From assembly GCF_904849725.1 (NCBI RefSeq), contig NC_058522.1:194885468-194949467 (forward strand): a stretch of 64,000 bases of DNA, written 5' to 3'. The position numbers and the translations under genes are program-made. This DNA comes from Hordeum vulgare subsp. vulgare (taxonomy: Eukaryota > Streptophyta > Magnoliopsida > Poales > Poaceae). This document shows positions 47,497-60,508 of the stretch, one piece after another (position 1 is the first letter of the stretch; the number at the start of each line of letters is the position of its first letter). The notes beneath the pieces are model-generated. The model made no database searches, had not been told where the DNA came from, and was given only the letters and a program-made list of their open reading frames with translations.

Positions 47497-49722
47497 GGAG
47501 CCCCAAACGGACTCTAGATCTGGCTTTCCGATGAAGAACAAGAGGTGGCGGTGGCTCCGTATTATGAAACGCAATGCAACTTCCTCTCGTATTTTTTCTC
47601 ACAAAATAGGAATTTATAGTGTTGGAATTATGGTCACCAGAGCCCTGAGGGCCCCACTATCCACCAGGGCGCGTCAGGGGGGTGGCACATCCTTGTGCCT
47701 ATTGGGCGCCTGCCCCCACCCATCGAGTTCGTCTTGGTTCCAGTATTTTTATTTTATTCAACAAAAAATCCCAAGAAAGTTTTTTCCAATTTCGAGAAAT
47801 TTTATTTGTGCACAAAAACAACACCATGGTAGTTCTGCTGAAAACAACGTCAGTTCAGGTTAGTTTCATTCGAATCATGCAAATTAGAGTCCAAAACAAG
47901 AGCAAAAGCATTAGGAAAAGTAGATACGATGGAGACGTATCAACTCCCCAGGCTTAACCCATTGCTTGTCCCCTAGAAATTCAGTTGACAATCTGAAAGT
48001 GATAAAGAAAAACTTTTACGAACTCTTTTGTTCTTATTTACATATACACGCTTAGAGAGCACCGAAAGTTTTAGAATAAATCATGACTATTCATATCGAC
48101 AATAAACCTTAGAAACTATATTAGCTCATAACAATGTCATTATGAGCTAGCAAGCAATAATAAGATCACTCAAACGCCAACACTTTGTTGTCAAAACAAT
48201 CATGATATAATATGAAAACAGTGGTATCTCGCTAGCCCTTTCTGAGACCGCAAAACATAAATGCACAACACCTCCAAAGTTCAAGCAGTGACTAGACATT
48301 GTAACTCATGGTAGGGGAGATCCAGTCATGCTGCAAACAACGTTTAACTAGAGACAATGCATGAGGATGATAACAGTCCTCTCAGGTCTGGTACTTATTT
48401 GAGAAGGTGATGACTCAAAATAAAAATAAAATAACATAATAGTAAATAGAAAGTCCCTTTGTAGAGGGAAGCAGGGATTCGTAGTGGTGCCAGAGCTCAC
48501 AACAAAAATCAGAGATAAATTATTTTGGGGCGGTACACCCTTCCTCTCAATGTTACGATCAAGATAGGTATCTTCCATGCTAAACAAATTAGCGGTGGTT
48601 CCCAAGCAGTAAAAGTAAAGGTTTACTCCTCCTCCACCAACAAACACACTCCACGGCTAGCCGAATTCGTGAGTGCCGTCCATACCTACAACAATCTAGG
48701 GGGAGTTTTGTTTAATTATTTGCGATTTATGATTTTGGGACTGGGAATCCCTTTTTACTAGCCCCTCTCGTGCAAGGATGAGTGAATAAACACTCATAAT
48801 GAGAATAACCCGCTTAGCATGGAAGGTACTGACTGCCCCCTATCGCTCCATGAGTGGTCCAGACACACCAAACAAAAGCTAATTTGAAATATTAGAGGTG
48901 GCATATGCAAATTTATTTGGAACGACAGGGTAATACCACATATAGGTAGATATAGTGGACTCATGTGGAATAACTTTGTTTCAAGGATTTTGGTGCACAA
49001 GCAATATTCTCGCTTAGTACAGGAAAATAGGCTGGGAAGTGACCAGCTAGAGAGCAAAGATGGTCATGAACTTGCTTATGAATAATTATCATTGCATACT
49101 AGCATGAGTAGGATATAAACGCCATGAACATAAATATCGCGGAGGATATGTTGGTTTTGATTTAACTGCATGCATGAACATGTGCCAAGTCAAGCTACTC
49201 GAACATTCAGAGGAGGATACCATATCATCATACTACATCACAACCATTTTAATGCATGTTGACATCAAAGATATATCATTATCCACTCCTAGCTACTTAA
49301 GCATGGCATGAGCAACTCTAATCTCTAATTGTCATTGCAAACATGTTTGGTCCTAATACGGTAAATCATGGATACTGGTCAAAACATATTTACAAAAACA
49401 AAAAAAAGTTGAGTTCATACCCGCTTCTCTATGTCATAGTCATTTCATCAAATATAGTCATTATTGCCTTTTAGTTGTATGACCGAACGATATGAAAATA
49501 ATAATAGTGAAAGAGTGCAGTGGACTAAGCTGTAATTTGCAACATTTTATCCAAACGGAGAAGACAAAATAATATGGTATTTTTATTAGATCAATAACAA
49601 TGCATATGAGAGCCACTCAACATTTTCATCGATGTCTTCCCCTTGGGTACAACTCAATAAAAGGAAAGGAAATTTAGAGAAACACACTAAAATATTTTTG
49701 GAGTTTTTAGTTTTTGTATAAG
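47497..49722 (-). mobile_element. Athila-like Gypsy B: rest of 3' LTR and internal region
   Basis: LTR from the TSD (47497-47501) to 47942, starting TGATACGTCTCCATCG on the minus strand. A polypurine tract follows (47943-47962, AAGCCTGGGGAGT) and then about 1.76 kb of AT-rich internal non-coding sequence. The long-LTR element inserts at 49723. Coding parts and the 5' LTR would lie beyond the right edge. Confidence 0.75.
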
Positions 49723-51599
49723 TGTCACACCCTATGTTTTGACTCTTCTGGCTAAATTAATATAGCTCAAAAGTTAGGACCAATGAAATTTTTTGTGAGT
49801 GCATGTGATGCTTGATGCGGTTGTTGTTTGCTTGTTGTGCTTTAAATAATAAAAATCTCCCCTACTCTCTTGACCCACCTCCTTGCCCAAGTCTTTGCCC
49901 AATGACCATACTATGTGTATAGGACCTAAGAATATTTGTTACCAAATATTATTTGGACCAAAAAGCATTTATTTAATTTAGGCTTTTAAAACATGTGAGT
50001 TAGGATTGTACTACAAGTCCTCAAATTAGGGAAGTTGTTTTGCCCAAAGTATTTTATTTAAATCCCATTATCAAAAGACTTCCCAAAACCAAAAAATCAT
50101 TATTTTAAAAGTTATTTTACTATTTTATCTGAATACCTTTTTTTCTGAGGCGAGAAACGGTCATTTATGTAGGAAAACTATTTTTCTTGCTTCTAAAATA
50201 TTTGAGAAAATTTAGGGAAACTCAGTGGACATATATATTGCATATATAAGAGTTTCAAGACATGGTCATGGTCAAAATATTCAACAAAACCCTTCAAAAC
50301 CCATTCTGCCTATTTCAATCTTTTGAAATATTTCTACAAGAAATATTATCAATAAATTCCAGGAAAATTATAGCAAGTCACACATGATATATGTGATGAT
50401 CTTGCCAAGTTCCATCTCAATCCAAGTTGATTTGGTTCACCTAAATGTTCCAAAACCCCGTGCGTCCACAACCAAGTTTGAGCAGCTCTACAATGTCAAG
50501 TGTATCCAATTGTGCTCAAATTTTGTGGACATGTTCTGATACCCTAATAATGGATCCACACCAGGTGGTGAATCAAGGGGATCAGATTAACTTGTCGCAA
50601 GCCCCTCCAAACCACTCGTGTTGATTTCTAGGACTGGGAAACTTTGCTTTATAAAGTTTCCCCAATTGATACCGAACTTTTTGGGCATGCTCTAATACTC
50701 AAATAATGCCACCACACCAAGCGGTGCATTAGTGGGAATTAATTTGCATGGATTTATCTTCAGAAAGCCATTTCTACATATTTCTAGGGCTTTTTCAAGT
50801 CTACACAGGAAAGTTTCTCTAACAAATCCAAAATTTGGTGTCCACTCTCATTTTCACCTATCATGTGATCTTGTTAAGCTTCATAGCAAGTGGACTTCAT
50901 TTGCCAGCCCTAACACCCATCAAACACTTTGTGCTCACTTACCAAATTTGTTGCTTTGGCCCCTTCTACTATTCTCCTTGAGATCAAATTTTTACCACAA
51001 CGTTTGCTAGCCCTCTACCACCTCCAGTAACTTTGCCAAGGCCCATGATCAATTTTTAGAGGGTAACTCCCTCTCTTTCCCTCTCCCTATCACCATGGAA
51101 CACCTCTTTTTACCGCTCCTCCATTATTTCTATTCATGCAAATGCCCCCAAGTTTTACCACCATACCTCTAGTGTGCTAATGCACTATTTCATGCAAGGA
51201 CATGACATGCTCATGTGGAAAATATGAGCAGCCCTTCTAAAACTTGATTTTTTGGCAGAAATGAATTCCTGAATTAAAAGTGCTAGCTACACTCCTCTCC
51301 TTGAGTTGAAACTTGGTAGTCTTGTAGTTCCTGCATAGCCACGACTACTCGACATGGTTTCATCCCAATGTCCCCCCCGGTAAAAACACTTGTTGCTAGC
51401 CCAAAGTTTGCTTCTTTGAACTTAAACAAAGATGACACCCCACCTACACTGCCCCATATGAGACCAAACTCCTTCATCGTTCTCCTGCATGCATGCCTTG
51501 CATGCCAGACATCTCTGGCTGACCAAATTGTTACTGTGGACATCAATGGTCCTGGTGACCACCCTGTTGGCATGTAGCAATGGTGTTGTGCCAAGCCAT

Positions 51600-52400
51600 C
51601 TCATCCTGTAGGTGGTGTATGGCCTCGATAGTATGTCCACACATGCTAGGGAATCCCCTTCATCAGCCCACGCTCCTCCCCGACGCCAAGAAGCTGCCAA
51701 GACAGCTCTAGCCCGCGTGCTCCCCCCGCGCCCGAGGGCATCTGAGGTCACCCGAGCTCCTTCCTGTTGCCCCCTTCACATAAGCCCCCCCTTCAACTCC
51801 CCTGCTCCCCCTTCGCTCTCTCTCCCTCCCACGGAGATCCCAGCGCTTCCCATTCACCATCCTGCCCCCTCCATCCCCGACAATGGCCAGGGCATTGCCG
51901 ACAAACCCTTCTCAAATTCGGGGATCTCCGAGCCCCTTCCCTCCATTGAGAAGCATCAGGATGCTCCCCTCCTCGCCGCCACCTCCCCCGCACTATCCTT
52001 CTGCCTCTCGGTGGCTGGGGCGCCCCGCCCTGCATCCACCACTGTCGGCTTTCGCCACGGCCAAGGCCAGCATCTCCCTTGATGCCTCTCGTCAGCAACC
52101 GACCATCCACACGAGTGCTCCGTGTCGCGCTGCGCATGTCGGTAGTCGGAGCATCACCGGAGAAGACCGGTGCCGCCGGGGCAAGCACTAGAACCGGCGG
52201 GCTCTTCCTCCCTCTCTGCTCTTTGGAAGTGGAAGACAAGCCAAACAAGAGGGCCCTGCCTGTCACCGACAGTCGGCCAGGGGCCAAGTGCCTTAAGTGG
52301 AGGCGGGAAGGCCGGACGGGTGCCTTGCCCACGAGAAGGCGTATTTACCCGTGTACGCCTCCGACGTCACCTCTTTCCCGTGCTCGGCTGAGCCACCCGG
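51600..52400 (+). other. GC-rich island in long LTR
   Basis: GC-rich and CpG-rich block with long but unrelated ORFs on both strands (179 codons minus, 156 plus). Confidence 0.55.
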
Positions 52401-54057
52401 TGGCCTAGTGGCTATCCAGCGCGTGGGCACATTTTAACCGTGGGTAAATGCCCTTTTTACCTAATTTTTATAGAGAGTTTACACAATTCATAATGAATTT
52501 ATTTTAGCTCCAAAAATGTTGATTCAAATTTCTATGGACTCCTAAAATCATGTACTATCCAGATATGTGCATTGCATATTTTTCCAAGAAATTTCTCTGT
52601 AGTGATAATATTCAAATTCAAGTTTGAATATTTCAAAGCCCTCCTTCGAAAATCCCTAGAGGGTCCAAATCAAATCCAAATGGAGTGATTCAAATTTTGA
52701 GAGAACCCAAATATCGTGCACTATTTTTCCATCCTTAGTCAACATTTTGATGTGCATTATTTCTGTTGCATCATATAAATAGCCCCTTTTTACCATATGT
52801 AAAATATGAGAAATTCCATAGGAAATTCATACCAACTCCATATCCTATGAGACCACCTCCAAAAGTCTTCTAAAATCATGCCCTATTAGCTGGATGCATC
52901 CACTCATTTTTATGAAAATATTTTCTATATACTTCTTGTGGGGCCAGTGATGCCTCCATTTCCACCGTTCAAGAATCTATGATGGTCCAAATCTCTTAGA
53001 ACTAGCTTTAGGATTTTTTGTTATGACTAGAGATATCCAAGAAAAATAAAACCCCTATTTATAGAGCACTTTGTTTTTCTACTTGTTGTGTGGATTATCG
53101 TGGTTGTTTCCGATGAGAGTTGATGGAGTATAACGAAGTGCTCGGAGTTGGACGAGAAGCGTGAGAAGGCCTCGAAGACCTTGTTGAACCAGGCAAGCAA
53201 TCCTTTGACCATGTCTGAGAAACTAATTTTATCCATGTCAAATAGCACTTTGTTCCGATGCATTGAGTCATGTTGAATCGGTGACCACCTGAGTGGGTTG
53301 TCTCCGTTAAATCCTCATTGATACTTTAACTTGGGCACGACCCTACTTTCCTATGACGGTTGTGCGGGTGGGAAGTAGTTAGGTTGCTGGTAGTGCTACG
53401 CATGCGATCGGATACATGCATGGATACGGTAAAATGAGGTGATTTCAAATGTTCTACAAAAACCCCGTTGGGTGCCACTAATGCCCGAGGGTGATGTGTT
53501 GAGCTAGGTAGCCACTTGATGAGGGAGTGGTATACCGAGGCCAGCTACGTGAGTGGTTTCTAAAAACCAGATTAGATTTAATATCTGTCGATCATTCCAA
53601 CCTTACATGTACGACAACAATACCCTCTTCTGGGACGGGGCTTTGCTGATTACTATGGTTGGTGATAGTAGAGAGCCCACATTACTAGTGGCGGGAGTGA
53701 CATGGTCACTCTCGAGATGGGGTCGTGCCAAGGAAGGGTGACCATGGGCTATTTTACGGACACCGGGCACACTGTTGCGTGCCCTCGTGGATGATACGTG
53801 TGATGTACATCACGAGGGATTGTTGCGAGTGAGTGGAATCTTTGCTAGTATCGTCATGGGAAAGGTGATGTTCGGGGTACTTACCACGGGTATGAGAAAT
53901 GCCGCGAGTCGTGTGCTCACACTGAAGTTTCCCGAATCTTGTGGGTAAAGTGTGCAACCTCTGCAGAGTGTAAAACTATTCGAATAGTCGTGTCCATGGT
54001 AAAGGACAGTTGGATGGTGTTGCTTAAACTACGTCCAGGAGTTTTCATATAAACCAA

Positions 54058-54074
54058 GTGTGTGTGTGTGTGTG
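54058..54074. repeat. (TG)n microsatellite
   Basis: About eight tg units inside the long LTR. Confidence 0.85.
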
Positions 54075-54659
54075 AGTATGGTGGTAGTATGAATGATGAG
54101 CTAAGTCAGATGACTTGGCATGATGGGTGAACGTGGGTTGTTCAGTCCTCACATGATAATGATATCTGTAGCCTGTTTGTACGGATATCGTTTACCTGTT
54201 GATGCATGCTCTTACAAGCTGTTGAAATCGAATTAGCTTTCCGCAAATTACCTACTTAGTGCTATAACATGCATTGTTATTGCCTCGTTCCAAACATGGG
54301 TTTCTCGTGAGTACATTCAAAGTACTAATTGGCTTGACAATGGTTATTTCATTGACCAGGTAAGAGAGAATAGGATATGGTGAAGAATACCTTGGTGACG
54401 TACATGTGATCTAGGACGCTTCCCAATCAGAATGCATGTAGGGTTAAGGCAGATGCCATGGGTTCACACTATCTTTGAAGATTTTTGTTGCAATTTATAT
54501 GAAGACTTGGCCATAAGGACCATATCCGAGCTAAATGGTATGTATTGGATGAATACTCTTGTTATTCAGCTTCTGTGTGTTCAATGAGCATTGATCTTTG
54601 CGATCACTATACACGTGCATTTGATGCTCACGACTTACAAGTCAGGGTCCCCACAGAGC

Positions 54660-54672
54660 TGGTATCAGAGCC
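54660..54672 (+). promoter_or_regulatory. Primer binding site (initiator tRNA-Met type)
   Basis: TGGTATCAGAGCC, perfect, four bases after the LTR end at 54655. Confidence 0.85.
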
Positions 54673-55446
54673 AAGTTGACTGCAGAAAGCCCTTAGTTAG
54701 CAGGAATGTTAGTTAGGACAAAACTGTTTTTCCAAACCCTTCAAAATCATTTGCAAAAAAACTAGATATATCTCACCTCTCCTAAATCTTCAAAGGAGGC
54801 GAAGGTTTTTACCTTAGCACTTCCACCCTTGTTCCTTCAACTCTCCTGATCTGCTTTTCAAAAACTTGCAAAAGGTCGCTAGCACCCTGATGCCCCTAAC
54901 CACTGGTTTCCTTGAAATCTTGGTGGGTAACTTGAAAGGAAACAACCTTGCCAAACAATCAAGACAAGACTGAAAACCCTATGACCAGACGACACCAACC
55001 TAAGCTACTTTCTCGAGGAATGAGGACATCGGGACTCAGAAGCTGGTGACACCCTCGACAGTGTCCCCAGGGTGATGCAACATTGGCTACAATGATCATG
55101 ACACAATTTATGGAAGATCATGATATGCATTGCTAATAGAGCGACTCTGTCCTTACCGTTGTTGTGTCGAGAACCGCTAGTTGATGAGAACCTCGCCATC
55201 TGGTCCGACTCACTATAGTGAGTAGGAAAACGGTTCTGTTCGTCCTCCTCTCTTGGTGTCGATATGGTCATCAACATAACTGACAAGTCAGAAATCTATC
55301 AAGCCTTGTCGATGTCAATGCATAGAGGTTGTCCACCTGGAACTCTCGACACCTTGGGAGATAAGAAGACAATGATAATATTACAGAGACATGAGAAGGC
55401 CCTATCCAATGACGACCATGCAGAACCACCTTCGTCGATAGCTCAC
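54673..55446 (+). other. Internal leader of long-LTR element, non-coding
   Basis: About 770 bases after the primer site with no credible ORF, consistent with a LARD-type internal domain. It is cut at 55447 by the Sabrina-like LTR. Confidence 0.65.
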
Positions 55447-56735
55447 TGATCTGTCCCAAACGTATCTATAATTTCTGCTTGTTCCATGATCTTTTGGGTG
55501 ACATTGTTATATGTTTTGCTACACTTTTATATAATTTTACACATATTTGGACTAACCTATTAACTCAGTGCACCCAGTGCCAGTTTCTGTCTGCTAATGT
55601 ATATTTTGCAGGGGCTTTTACTCAATTTTCCGAAGCCCGAAAATTTCCAGAAAAAATATATAAAAAATCAGCGAAACAGAAGCTTCCGGATCGCCGAAGT
55701 TGGGCCAGAGGGGGGCGAGGGGCCTCCCAGGCAACCTGCTGGCGCGGCCAGGCCCTAGGCCGTGCCACGAGGCCGCCTGGGTGGGTCCCACCTCCTCCGG
55801 TGTCCTCCTTTAGCCTATATTTAGAGTCCTGAGAGGAAACCCTTCCACAATTTCCAGAATCGAGAATTTCTCCATCGTTCCACTGCTGCAGCGCTTCCGA
55901 GATCGGGAGCGTCAGGAGACCTCTTCCCGGCACCCTGCCGGAGGGAGGGTTGACCTATGGGAGTTTCTCCACCGCCATGGACGCTTCCCGGACGTGCCGT
56001 GAGTAGTCCTCCTTGGACCATGAGTCCATGACCAGTAGCTATGTGATGTCTTCTCTCCAATCTTGTGCTTAAATGGTTAGTCCTTGTGAGATGCCCTACA
56101 TGATCAAGGCATCTCCGTAATTCTCTTGCTATTGCTATGCTCGGTTTGTTGGGATCCGATGGATTATGAGATAATTTTCAGATTGTTATGATTTATATAT
56201 TTGATTATCCTTTTATATTATGTTCCTTAGTGATTCATGCATGTTCTCTGTCGCTATTTATTGCTTTGGCCGAGTAGTAGATTGTAACTCCAAGAGGGAG
56301 CGTTATGAAAGATTGTGGGATCATGCCCCTCGATCTCTAGCTTGAGTGACAGAAACATGAGACTAGTGGATGTGCTTGTTGCAACCAGGGAGAAAACAAC
56401 GGTGCTTGTGACCAAGGTTGCAAGGATTGTTTACCTTACACATAGTTCGTTAATGCAGTTGTCCGTTGTTTTGAGTTTACACTTTGGGTGGGGCAACTTA
56501 ATACTGGAGAGATGTTCTGGATAGACATCTCAAGGTGGATGATTGGTAAGTAGATGCTGATGAATAAACGGTCTACTTGTCTTGGCATACTGCCCATTAC
56601 TATTGAAATTCTAACTATCAAGTAGTTTAATTAGCATTGCGGTGCGTTCATAATTCTGTCAATTGCCCAACTATGATTTGTTTACCCAAGCATAGTTGTT
56701 TATCGTATTTTGGGAGAGAGACGTCACTAGTGAAC
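55447..56735 (+). mobile_element. Sabrina-like Athila LTR, first part
   Basis: It begins TGATCTGTCCCAAACG (canonical TGATACGTCCCAAACG) and follows the Sabrina LTR plan: TATATTTAG box at 55816-55823, CACCCTGCCGGAG block near 55940, and GACGTCACTAGTGAACTG at its right, where the next insertion lies. ctcac (55442-55446) is the expected TSD. The rest of the LTR would lie right of 61814, beyond the nested elements. Confidence 0.8.
55816..55823 (+). promoter_or_regulatory. TATA box of Sabrina-like LTR
   Basis: CCTATATTTAG about 370 bases inside the LTR. Confidence 0.5.
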
Positions 56736-59700
56736 TGTAACGACCAAGATGCGGTCCTTTTTGATCTGGGGATCGAGGCCCCGAATTGCAAAGGAGCGCA
56801 TCTAAGCGTCTCGCAAACAGGTAACACAACACATACATAATAATAAAGTTAGACAATCAGGGGTTCAATTGCCTTCTCATAAATATATCAGAGTACATCA
56901 CGCATACAACCAAAGTAGTTCCGCTATGGACTACAAAACATAGAAAGGCTATGCTACCCTGCCTGCAGGCCCATGATCACGACCACGCCTCAATCTTCTG
57001 GATAGTTCACGTACAAGCGGTCTGTCTCCTCATCATACTGCCACGCCAGCTGCGTGCCGTCGGGATCATATGTCTCTGGGGTACCTGAACCTGTTGGTAT
57101 TGTGGAGGAATCCGTGAGCCACGGGGACTCAGCAATCTAAGACCTTGGTGCCAGAACTAGTCAAGTTATTAGGTAGGATAAGGTGAAGTGTTTAAGGTTG
57201 CAACATCGTAAGCTTGATTTGGTGGCTAACTTACGTAGAACATTTATGAAGGTGGTCTATACTAGCGGTCGTGAATACTTGATCACTAAGTGATCCTGAA
57301 CACCTACCTACGTCAATCATAACCCCACCGTGTTCCCATTCGAAAAGAGATCTTTGAGGGGATAGTCACGGTTACGCACACAGTTGGCAATTTTATTAGA
57401 TTATGTTTAAGTTATCTATTACCGGATGTTAACAAAATATTCCAAGTTGCCACATAACTATGGGCACGGCTTTCCGAAAGATTAAACCCTGCAGGGGTGC
57501 TCCAACTAGTCCATCACAAACGTACACATGCCGCAAAGTAATCCTCTATCACGAATCTCGTGATCTCGTCGGATTCCGTAGAGGAAAACCTCAACTCTGG
57601 GGGAAGCCAAAGCTTCACTGGGATTCCTATACGCAAGATATATCGCTAAGGTAAGGCAAGGTTAGCAGGACCACCCGTCGTGTCGACGACCCTGATAAGA
57701 GCCGCGTAACTCAGTCTCAGGACATAACGGATGAGCGACGCGTACAGTGGCCTGATAGAAATCTCTCAAGTTGCCCTGAGTTGGCCCCGCACAGTGCTCT
57801 AGTTTGGACCAACAGTCATGAGGAGCACTGGCCCGGGTTGTTGATTAAATTCATCGGGGTAGCTACTCCCTATGCAGATTATTATTAAGTGATTAACAAA
57901 TAAAACCAATGTTGGGTCCTGCCGGACAAGTCTTAACACTATGCGATTTATCGAGGGGGTCCACATAACAACCCCGAACGTGTTAGGAGTGATCAATATG
58001 GAATCAAACACCGGTAGCCGGTAACTATGGCGGCAATAATGGAACAAAGCACCCGGAAAAAGTCTAGGCCTTCCATTATTTACCAAGTATATAGGTGCAT
58101 TAATTAAATAACATAATTTAAGATAATGATATCAATCTCATGTTGTTACATGAGACAAAGCACCTGCATCTAGCAACGCTAACATTAGTAGCTGAGCACA
58201 GCCTACTTAGCCATTCAAGTTTTGCTAGGTAGGGATAGTGTTTGGTTTCATGGCATATCAAGAGGCAAATATATCAGTGGTAGGCAGCGAGCATATGACA
58301 AGGAAACGTAATCTAGCATAACAAGTCTAGAGATGGAATCAAGGTCATATCATCTTGCCTATGATATCCTCAGCTTGGAATGGTTCTTGATCGTCCTCCA
58401 CGTACTCTCCTGACTCCACGTATTCGTTCTCTAATCCCGGTGCTAGCCAACATAATAATAACATCCAATGAACAACATCACCTCAAGATGCAACAAGCAC
58501 ATGATGCATGAGATGAAAAAAGAGCATGCATCACTATTTCTATCACGAACACAAGCTTAAGAAGCTAACACAAGTTCCTAGACAGAACTACATGCTAAAC
58601 TATTTTGCCATGCATGATAATGACATGATCCGATGTGTCTTGCGAAAACGATGCGAAACCATATAAAGAACAATACAATCGGAGCTACGGATCAACGGGA
58701 ATCAACGAAACAAGATATGAAGCCCTACGTGTCAAAATCTTCACCACACACTCAAATGGCACAAATCTGGTTTTCCCAGGTTGCCAAGACATATAACAAC
58801 CCAACATGAATGGATTGGAGCAAGGAAGAACACCACAACATCAACTAAGCACTCACAAACATCAAAAAGAAAAAACTACATAATCTGCCATAAACTGCAT
58901 CATAGCACTTTGTGACCTACATGCAAAGCACCTACAACCACCCAACTATGACAAATAATATATGTGGCTGTAGCTAGCCAAGAATAATACCAGCACAAGC
59001 AATAATCACACAAAACGGAATTAAACACAGAAAGTTATAAGGCTGCAAACTTGCCCAAAACCATCAGATCTCAGGGACTTAGTGAAAATTCCTGCACCTA
59101 ACTTTGTGTCTTTGCTCTGAAGCTTTTTGACAGCAGCCAAACCAATACTTACAGGAATCCAAATGACATGAAATTTTACAGGGAGCTAGAAAAATATATC
59201 AGGTCCAACTTTGTAGTTGAAAGCTAAGGCTAGAGCACAACACAATGACCAGCACAACCTCATCTACAGGAGAATAAAATATAACCAGATTCTCAGACTT
59301 TGTGAAAATCTCAGATTTTCACTAAGCTGGAATTTCAGCCACAAGCCTACTTTGGATGGGTACCACTTGCACACGTGGACTCCAAATCATGAATTGAAAC
59401 CTACATGTGGTAGAGGGGGTCACCCTCTACTACCACAGACAAGTAAGAAACACAAGAGCACCTCCTAATCCATGGAACCAAGCTCTAAACTCAGAAGAAA
59501 ATGTAAATATGACTTTTCCAAAAAATGTTCCAATGGCAAAAATGATTTCACCAATGGATTCCTGGGATCTTTCTACCCCAAAACCATATATAAAACACAT
59601 GCACTTGCTTGGAGCAAGTGAGCTCAAACTAGGAAGGAAAAACTACATAGAATCGAACATAATGAATAGTGCAACATTTCATGCAACTTCCACTAGAAAA

Positions 59701-60121
59701 ACTATCACATATCTATGCTCATGTGCACAAACACAATATGGACATGAGGGTTTGGACCCCATGTTGGTGTCAAGCACATCAACAACACAAATTCTTCTCA
59801 CTAAGTCACCCACACACACACATCATGCTATCTCTCTCATAATAAACATGAGGAGGTGCACAACTTGCATATGGGGCTGTTTTCACCACACACTAACATC
59901 TACTCATATGCATGTCATCTAGTGGAAACCACACCACTTACACATGCTAGCAACACAAAAGATTGCTAACACATGCATATGTCACTTGCACACACATGCA
60001 CATACCTACTGCCATATATCTAGCCACTCAAGTAAAATAAATCAAGCCACCTACACTTACACCATCTACGAGGGAAGCACCACCACACACACCTACACAT
60101 GTGGCTAACACCATGTGTATG

Positions 60122-60160
60122 CACACACACACATACACCTCTCACATGAACACACACATG
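60122..60160. repeat. (CA)n-rich microsatellite
   Basis: Short ca runs inside a broadly CA-rich tract from about 59800 to 60170. Confidence 0.7.
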
Positions 60161-60301
60161 CATCACATCATCTGGCACTTCTATAGCAGCAAAGGGAAAT
60201 AAAATAAAATGCCATAGTCATCTATTGTTTTAGGCACAAGTGTAGCAAGAAAAATCAAAGGGAAAAAATAGAAAGAAGGAAAATAATATGGGGTCTCTCT
60301 G

Positions 60302-60356
60302 GGTTTCGAACCACAGAGCCCCTGGTGCAACACACCGCAGCACCACCACTGTGCTA
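60302..60356 (-). other. tRNA-like module 2 (A box and B box)
   Basis: Minus strand: A box TAGCACAGTGGTGG (60343-60356), a 30-base gap, then B box GGTTCGAAACC (60302-60312). The spacing and sequence match internal Pol III promoters of tRNA genes. Runs of T follow within about 40 bases (near 60265). The acceptor stem and anticodon were not verified; a tRNA relic or SINE head is more likely than a working tRNA. Confidence 0.5.
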
Positions 60357-60436
60357 TCGCTACTGCCTTTGACAGAGAGATGTGAAGAACAGGGTAAGGC
60401 TTCCCTGTAGACTACGGTGCCGAAAACAAACAAACC

Positions 60437-60508
60437 AAAAAGGTGCTGAGGGGGGATTCGAACCCACACCCTTCTCATCAGGCACGCGCACTTGCTACCA
60501 CTGGGCTA
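60437..60508 (-). other. tRNA-like module 1 (A box, B box and T5 terminator)
   Basis: Minus strand: A box TAGCCCAGTGGTAGC (60494-60508), a 29-base gap, B box GGTTCGAATCC (60454-60464), then TTTTT (60437-60441). The B box is a perfect match to the Pol III consensus. It lies in tandem with module 2, same strand, about 152 bases apart. Confidence 0.55.

Larger units (their letters stand above)
49723..54655 (+). mobile_element. 5' LTR of long-LTR element (LARD-like), 4933 bp
   Basis: It begins TGTCACACCCT and ends GGGTCCCCACA, directly followed by a primer site. No protein-coding content: AT-rich to 51550, GC-rich island 51600-52400, then AT-rich, with CATATAAATAGCCCC near 52773 as a possible TATA. 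ataag (49718-49722) is the expected TSD. Because a primer site follows, this is a true 5' LTR rather than a solo LTR. Confidence 0.8.

Noticed and set aside
51793..52332. 179-codon minus-strand ORF
   Set aside because: GC-driven reading in a long LTR, overlapped by plus-strand ORFs of similar length.
52395..52430. A-box-like sequence suggesting another tRNA module
   Set aside because: No B box at tRNA spacing follows, unlike 60302-60508.
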